Assembly (NCBI GenBank): GCA_017483665.1
Contig: JAFUVM010000077.1
Coordinates: 1-36,718 of the forward strand
Direction of reading: 5' to 3'
Source: Bacteroidaceae bacterium
GTDB taxonomy: Bacteria > Bacteroidota > Bacteroidia > Bacteroidales > Bacteroidaceae
Length of the DNA: 36,718 nucleotides
In this document: positions 31,892 to 36,718 of the stretch, piece by piece
Position numbering within the stretch: the stretch's first letter is position 1
Layout of the letters: the number at the start of each line of letters is the position of its first letter
Program-made: the position numbers and the translations under genes
The notes under the pieces: generated by a model
Told to the model about the DNA's origin: nothing
The model's input: the letters and a program-made list of their open reading frames with translations, nothing else
Database searches by the model: none

Positions 31892-34411
31892 ATGACGACA
31901 AACTTCTCACCAGAAACATTCAACATACTGAACTTCAGCAAAGAAGAGGCCAGCCGACTGCATTGCGGCAGCGTGTCGCCCCTGCATCTTCTGCTGGGAA
32001 TACTGCGCCATACGGACAACAAGGCCAAGCAACTGCTGGCTTATTATCTGCCAGATGGCATGACAGCCCTGAAGAGTCAGCTCGAGCAGACCGCACGTCA
32101 GCACCAGGTGCTCATCTCGCCAACGCCTGCCGACATGAACTTCGACACGCAGGCCAACCGCATCATGCGCCTGTGCCGGCTCGAAGCAAGCCTCATGAAG
32201 TCGGACAGCATCGAACCCATACACATGCTCCTCGCCATTCTGAAAGCCAACGACAACGAGGCGAGCGACATCCTGCAGCGACTCGACATCACCTACGAGA
32301 AAGCGAAGGCCGACCCCTCGCAGGAAGGCGGAAGCAGTCCATACGCATCCGGCGAAGGATGGAACGACGATGATGACGACGACGACATGGAGCCCGTTTC
32401 CGCCGGATTAGATGGCAACGTAGTGCCCGTACGCGTACAGAAGAAACAGGACAGCAAGACGCCGGCACTCGACAACTTCGGCACCGACCTGACACAGATT
32501 GCTGCCGACGGACTGCTCGACCCCGTCGTGGGACGCGAGAAGGAGATTGAACGCCTGGCACAGATACTGAACCGTCGCAAGAAGAACAACCCCATCCTCA
32601 TCGGCGAGCCGGGCGTAGGCAAGAGCGCCATCGTGGAGGGCCTGGCACAACGCATCGTGGGCCATCGCATCAGCCGCACCCTCTGGAAGAAACGCCTCGT
32701 GGTGCTCGATCTGGCAAGCGTCGTGGCCGGAACAAAATACCGCGGACAGTTCGAGGAACGTCTGCGTTGCATCATCAAGGAACTGCAGCAGAACCCCGAC
32801 ATCATCGTCTTCATCGACGAGATACACACCCTCATTGGGGCAGGCAACGCAGCAGGCTCGATGGACGCGGCCAACATGCTGAAGCCCGCCATGAGCCGCG
32901 GAGAGTTCCAATGCATCGGCGCCACGACGCTCGACGAGTACCGCAAGAGCATCGAAAAGGACGGCGCCCTGGAACGTCGCTTCCAGAAGATACAGGTGGC
33001 ACCCGCCACGGCCGAGGAGACCCTGCAGATACTCCAGAACCTGCGCGAGCGCTACGAGGAACATCACAACGTGCGCTATACGGACGAAGCACTCGAGGCC
33101 TGTGTCAAGCTGACAGGCCGCTACGTCACCGACCGCAGCTTCCCCGATAAAGCCATAGACGCGCTGGACGAAGCTGGCAGCCGAATGCGCGTTCAGAACA
33201 TCCCCGTGCCGGAGGAAATACTGCGCCTGGAGAGACTCGTCGAAGACCTCGACCGCAGGAAACACGAGGCTGCCGAGCATCAGAACTTCGAGCAGGCCGC
33301 AGACCTGCGCGACAAGTGCCTGAGGGTGCAGCAGCAGCTGGACGAGGCTCAGCAGACGTGGGAGAAAAGCATCGGAGAGGGCGAGCAAAGCGTGGTGGAC
33401 GAACGGGTGGTGGCCGACGTCGTAAGCACGATGACGGGCATTCCCGTGCAGCGCATCGGGCAGGAAGAAAGCCTCCGACTGCGCACGATGAAGGAAACGC
33501 TCTGCCAACGCATCATCGGTCAGGACGAAGCGGTTGCTACCGTGACACGCGCCATCCAGCGCAGTCGCGTCGGACTGAAAGACCCGCAGCGGCCCATCGG
33601 CACCTTCCTCTTCGTCGGACCCACAGGCGTCGGCAAGACGTATCTGGCAAAGTGTCTGGCCGAAGAGCTGTTTGGGAAAGCCGATTCCATCATCCGCATC
33701 GACATGAGCGAATACATGGAGAAACACACAGTGAGCCGCATGGTGGGCGCACCTCCGGGCTACGTCGGCTACGACGAAGGCGGACAGCTCACCGAACAGG
33801 TGCGCCGCAAGCCCTACTCCATCGTCCTTCTCGACGAAATCGAGAAGGCACACTCCGATGTCTTCAACCTCCTGCTGCAAGTGATGGACGAGGGCCGGCT
33901 GACCGACGGCAACGGCAACACCATCGACTTCCGCAACACCGTGGTCATCATGACCAGCAACTGCGGCACAAAGCAGATACGCGACTTCGGGAACGGCATC
34001 GGCTTCGAGAGTCCTTCGAACACGTCGGGCAGCAAACGGCAGAACCGCGACATCGTCAAGAAAGCCTTGCAGAAGCAGTTCGCCCCCGAGTTCCTGAACC
34101 GTCTGGACAACATCGTCTACTTCGACCACCTCAGCCAAGAGGACTTGCAGCGCATAGTTGACATCGAATTGCGTCCTTTGCTCCGCCGCGTCGGCGACAT
34201 GGGACACACCCTCGACGTCACGCCCGAAGCCCGCGAACTCCTCGGCAAGAAGGGCTACGACATGCAGTACGGCGCCCGTCCCCTCAAGCGAGCCATTCAG
34301 GACCTCCTCGAGGATCCGCTCTGCGAAGTGCTCATGGAAGGGCAAACGGAGACTCCGCTACAGCTGAAAGCCATCGTAGATGAAAGCGGAAATGTGACAA
34401 TCGAAAGATAA
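31892..34411 (+). CDS. clpC: ClpC-type AAA+ unfoldase (Clp protease ATP-binding subunit)
   Basis: The 839-residue protein has an N-terminal Clp_N repeat domain and a Gly/Asp-rich linker with a run of seven Asp (near residue 158). A first AAA+ module carries Walker A GEPGVGKS at 238-245 and DEIHTLIGAG. A UVR motif lies at about 454-475 (AAEHQNFEQAADLRDK), and a second module carries GPTGVGKT at 576-583 and LLDEIEKAHSDVFN. The UVR insertion and short middle region identify ClpC rather than ClpB. It unfolds substrates for ClpP and works with adaptors. htpG follows 30 bases later. No TAnnTTTG box was seen upstream, so a stress promoter of another type may be used. Confidence 0.95.
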   Translation: MTTNFSPETFNILNFSKEEASRLHCGSVSPLHLLLGILRHTDNKAKQLLAYYLPDGMTALKSQLEQTARQHQVLISPTPADMNFDTQANRIMRLCRLEASLMKSDSIEPIHMLLAILKANDNEASDILQRLDITYEKAKADPSQEGGSSPYASGEGWNDDDDDDDMEPVSAGLDGNVVPVRVQKKQDSKTPALDNFGTDLTQIAADGLLDPVVGREKEIERLAQILNRRKKNNPILIGEPGVGKSAIVEGLAQRIVGHRISRTLWKKRLVVLDLASVVAGTKYRGQFEERLRCIIKELQQNPDIIVFIDEIHTLIGAGNAAGSMDAANMLKPAMSRGEFQCIGATTLDEYRKSIEKDGALERRFQKIQVAPATAEETLQILQNLRERYEEHHNVRYTDEALEACVKLTGRYVTDRSFPDKAIDALDEAGSRMRVQNIPVPEEILRLERLVEDLDRRKHEAAEHQNFEQAADLRDKCLRVQQQLDEAQQTWEKSIGEGEQSVVDERVVADVVSTMTGIPVQRIGQEESLRLRTMKETLCQRIIGQDEAVATVTRAIQRSRVGLKDPQRPIGTFLFVGPTGVGKTYLAKCLAEELFGKADSIIRIDMSEYMEKHTVSRMVGAPPGYVGYDEGGQLTEQVRRKPYSIVLLDEIEKAHSDVFNLLLQVMDEGRLTDGNGNTIDFRNTVVIMTSNCGTKQIRDFGNGIGFESPSNTSGSKRQNRDIVKKALQKQFAPEFLNRLDNIVYFDHLSQEDLQRIVDIELRPLLRRVGDMGHTLDVTPEARELLGKKGYDMQYGARPLKRAIQDLLEDPLCEVLMEGQTETPLQLKAIVDESGNVTIER

Positions 34412-34445
34412 CTATGAACTATGAACTATGAATTATAAACTATGA
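34411..34445 (+). repeat. 7-base ACTATGA repeat overlapping the htpG start codon
   Basis: Five 7-base units (ACTATGA three times, ATTATAA, ACTATGA) fill the clpC-htpG gap. The htpG ATG is the one in the last unit. Earlier units supply extra ATGs in other frames, or one in frame with an immediate stop. Confidence 0.8.
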
Positions 34446-36502
34446 AAAGCGGTAACATCGGGGTTACGACCGAGAACATCTTCCCCGTCATCAAAAAGTT
34501 TCTCTATAGCGACCACGAAATCTTCATTCGCGAAATCGTGAGCAACGCCGTCGATGCCACGCAGAAGCTCAAGACGCTTGCCGGAAAAGGCGACTTCAAG
34601 GGCGAGATGGGCGAGCTGAAGGTGCGCGTCAGCATCGATAAGGATGCAAAGACCATCACCGTGAGCGACAACGGCATCGGCATGACAGCCGAGGAAATCG
34701 AAAAGTACATCAACCAGATTGCCTTCTCCGGTGCCAACGACTTCCTCGAGAAGTACAAGGACGACGCCAACGCCATCATCGGTCACTTCGGCCTGGGCTT
34801 CTACTCGTCGTTCATGGTGAGCAAGCAGGTAGACATCGTCACGAAGAGCTATCAGGACGCGCCTGCCGTAAAATGGACGTGCGACGGCAGCCCGAGCTAC
34901 ACCCTCGAGGAGACCGAGAAGGCCGAGCGCGGAACGAACATCGTGATGCACATCGACGACGACTGCCAGGAGTTCCTCGAGAAGGACAAGCTGGAGGGAC
35001 TGCTCCGCAAGTACTGTCACTTCCTGCCCGTGCCTGTCTGCTTCGGCAAGAAGACCGAATGGAAGGACGGCAAGCAAGTCGATACCGACGAGGACAACGT
35101 TATTAATAATGTAGAACCCCTGTGGACCAAGAAACCCGCAGACCTCAAGGACGAGGACTACAAAGCGTTCTACCGCCATCTCTTCCCCATGGCCGACGAG
35201 CCGCTCTTCTGGATTCACCTCAACGTGGACTACCCCTTCAACCTGACCGGCATTCTCTACTTCCCGAAGATAAAGAACAACCTCGACATACAGCGCAACA
35301 AGATTCAGCTCTACTGCAACCAGGTCTTCGTCACCGACGCTGTGGAAGGCATCGTGCCCGAGTTCCTGACGCTGCTCCACGGCGTCATCGACTCGCCCGA
35401 CATCCCCCTGAATGTCAGCCGCAGCTACCTCCAGAGCGACGCCAACGTCAAGAAGATAAGCGGCTACATCACCAAGAAGGTGAACGACCGTCTGGCCTCC
35501 ATCTTCAAGAACGAACGCGAGGACTTCGAGAAGAAGTGGGACGACATCAAGATATTCATACACTACGGACTGCTCACCGAAGAGGACTACTTCGACAAGG
35601 CGAAGACGTATTTCCTCCTCAAGGACACCGAAGGCAAGCACTACACCCTCGACGAGTACCAGACACTCATCAAGGATCAGCAGACAAACAAGGACGGACA
35701 GCTCGTCTACCTCTACGCCAACGACCCCGCAGCGCAGTACACATACATCGACGCAGCCAAGCAGAAGGGCTACAACGTCCTGCTCATGGACGGCCAGCTC
35801 GATGCGCCGCTGGTAGGACTGCTGGAGCGCAAGCTGGAGAAGACCACCTTCACCCGTGTCGACGCGGACATCATAGACCGCCTCGTACAGAAGGAAGAAA
35901 AGACCCCCCAACCCCCTTTAGGGGGAGAAGACAAGCTCATCACAGTCTTCCGTTCACAAGCACTCCCCCTAAAGGGGGCCGGGGGGTCTGTTGACTTCAA
36001 CGTCGAGGCACAAGCCCTTGGCGAAGACCAGCTGCCCATCATGATGACACAGAGCGAGTACATGCGTCGCATGAAGGAGATGGCGCGTCTGCAACCCGGA
36101 ATGGCCTTCTACGGCGAGATGCCCGACATGTACAACATCATCCTGAACACCGACTCTCCCCTCATCCGCCAAGTGCTCGAGGACTGCGAACAGCAGACCT
36201 CCGAAGCACTCAAGCCCATCGAGGCCGAGCTCCGCGGACTGGGCGCACGCCAAGCCGTGCTGCGCCAGGAACAGGACAAGAAAAAGCCCGAGGAGATAAC
36301 ACAGGAGGAGAAGGACGACCTGAAGAAGTGCGGCGAAGACATCCGCGCCGAACAGCAGAAGCGCGACGACGTGCTGAAGGGCTATGCCGAAAAGAACGAC
36401 CGCGTGCACCAGCTCATCGACCTTGCACTCCTGCAGAACGGTCTGCTGAAAGGCGAAGCCCTCACTCGCTTCGTCAAGCGCAGCGTGGAGATGATTAAGT
36501 AA
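34442..36502 (+). CDS. htpG: Hsp90-family chaperone HtpG
   Basis: The 686-residue protein has the GHKL ATPase site (Glu31 and Asn35 in FIREIVSNAVDA, then VSDNGIGM and GHFGLGFYSSFMV). The middle domain carries LNVSRSYLQSDANVKKISGY, and a dimerisation domain follows. It is an ATP-driven cytosolic chaperone for late folding clients and stress. Residues about 487-516 are unusual: two inverted copies of a GC-rich palindromic element encode KTPQPPLGGE and LPLKGAGGS on either side of a native-looking segment DKLITVFRSQ. The frame is kept. The site lies in a loop between the middle and C-terminal parts. clpC lies directly upstream; a terminator-like hairpin follows at 36676. Confidence 0.96.
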   Translation: MKSGNIGVTTENIFPVIKKFLYSDHEIFIREIVSNAVDATQKLKTLAGKGDFKGEMGELKVRVSIDKDAKTITVSDNGIGMTAEEIEKYINQIAFSGANDFLEKYKDDANAIIGHFGLGFYSSFMVSKQVDIVTKSYQDAPAVKWTCDGSPSYTLEETEKAERGTNIVMHIDDDCQEFLEKDKLEGLLRKYCHFLPVPVCFGKKTEWKDGKQVDTDEDNVINNVEPLWTKKPADLKDEDYKAFYRHLFPMADEPLFWIHLNVDYPFNLTGILYFPKIKNNLDIQRNKIQLYCNQVFVTDAVEGIVPEFLTLLHGVIDSPDIPLNVSRSYLQSDANVKKISGYITKKVNDRLASIFKNEREDFEKKWDDIKIFIHYGLLTEEDYFDKAKTYFLLKDTEGKHYTLDEYQTLIKDQQTNKDGQLVYLYANDPAAQYTYIDAAKQKGYNVLLMDGQLDAPLVGLLERKLEKTTFTRVDADIIDRLVQKEEKTPQPPLGGEDKLITVFRSQALPLKGAGGSVDFNVEAQALGEDQLPIMMTQSEYMRRMKEMARLQPGMAFYGEMPDMYNIILNTDSPLIRQVLEDCEQQTSEALKPIEAELRGLGARQAVLRQEQDKKKPEEITQEEKDDLKKCGEDIRAEQQKRDDVLKGYAEKNDRVHQLIDLALLQNGLLKGEALTRFVKRSVEMIK
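35900..35926 (+). repeat. GC-rich palindromic element in htpG, first copy
   Basis: AAGACCCCCCAACC followed by CCCTTTAGGGGGA, the same subtype as at 13653 and 1478. It encodes KTPQPPLGG in frame. Confidence 0.8.
35964..35989 (-). repeat. GC-rich palindromic element in htpG, second copy, opposite orientation
   Basis: TCCCCCTAAAGGGGG followed by CCGGGGGGTCT, the reverse complement layout of the first copy. It is 37 bases downstream and encodes LPLKGAGGS in frame. Together the two copies can form one long stem in the mRNA. Confidence 0.8.
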
Positions 36503-36505
36503 ACA

Positions 36506-36675
36506 CCGAAGCCAGCATTATCAGCAGCCAGTGTCGTCTCAATGCCACTGAAATCTGCCAATTCCACATCCACGTCGTCACCAAAAGCCTCTTTCGCCTG
36601 TGTTTCCGACATAGAGAAAGGCATACAGATAGTGCTCCACTGATTGGCAACGATAGTACTGCCACAGAATGACAA
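36506..36675 (-). pseudogene. Fragment of a secreted Bacteroidetes surface protein
   Basis: The minus strand reads STIVANQWSTICMPFSMSET and AKEAFGDDVDVELADFSGIE. This is the 'WxTICLPF' motif repeated in many secreted Prevotella and Bacteroides proteins of unknown function. Only about 55 residues are recognisable, with no signal peptide, and the frame is closed by a stop just upstream (36683-36690 region). It is most likely a gene relic; the remainder could lie beyond the window edge. Confidence 0.5.
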
Positions 36676-36714
36676 CAGCAGCTACAGTCCTATGAGATTG
36701 TAGCTGCTGTCGCT
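36671..36714. terminator. Hairpin downstream of htpG
   Basis: CAGCAGCTACA (36676-36686) and TGTAGCTGCTG (36699-36709) form an 11-base perfect stem with a 12-base loop. No T run is visible before the window ends. Confidence 0.45.
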
Positions 36715-36718
36715 ATAG

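Noticed and set aside
32408-34345. 645-codon open frame opposite clpC
   Set aside because: ClpC motifs are complete on the plus strand; the antisense frame has none.
31892-34411. ClpB disaggregase
   Set aside because: The long coiled-coil middle domain of ClpB is missing and a UVR motif is present, which fits ClpC.

Overview
The window looks like chromosomal DNA of a Bacteroidales bacterium, most likely Prevotella-like (Prevotellaceae) with unusually GC-rich genes. The support is protein content (GH92 and GH127 glycosidases, dipeptidyl-peptidase III, a Bacteroidetes-type 961-residue MG2/plug-like protein, small ECF sigma factors with short membrane partners, a fur-purA pair) and promoters. 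Many genes are preceded by the Bacteroidetes -7 box TAnnTTTG, often with a TTTG about 19-21 bases upstream. No rRNA, tRNA, CRISPR array or complete insertion sequence was seen.

Layout. 1-6676 (minus): the 5' part of a carboxyltransferase subunit (mmdA/pccB type), then a GH127 arabinofuranosidase in an apparent operon with the 961-residue protein. 6940-8770 (plus): a MATE exporter overlapping a small phosphodiesterase gene. 8907-15193: a tail-only secreted protein, three ECF sigma factors with short membrane or envelope partners, and minus-strand mazG. 15261-16154: a Tat-signal sugar isomerase/epimerase-like protein. 16174-23367 (minus): a small nucleotidyltransferase-fold protein, a TPR protein, purA, fur, a HEAT-repeat protein, DPP III, an AraC-type regulator and a glycerophosphodiesterase. 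23537-25933 (plus): a compact three-gene operon of TIR-like protein, small ABC-type ATPase and DUF4435/TOPRIM-like protein; its composition resembles anti-phage systems. 25917-29500 (minus): GH92 mannosidase and a class II aldolase. 29623-31712: a truncated and an intact Rpn-family nuclease gene, then a decayed stretch. 31892-36502 (plus): clpC and htpG, a proteostasis pair.

Three things stand out. First, at least seven intergenic spacers carry tandem arrays that all have a 22-base period although their sequences differ. Most units keep a CACG-like core, and two distant arrays share one unit in opposite orientation. Second, a GC-rich palindromic element built on C5-T-n2-A-G5 or a relative sits inside two coding genes without breaking the frame (the 961-residue protein and htpG). 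It also supplies the stop codon of an ECF sigma factor and lies in the mmdA leader. Third, the TIR-like/ATPase/DUF4435 operon looks like a split OLD or PARIS-like module with an extra first gene.

All names come from reading translations by eye. No database search, structure prediction or folding calculation was run.
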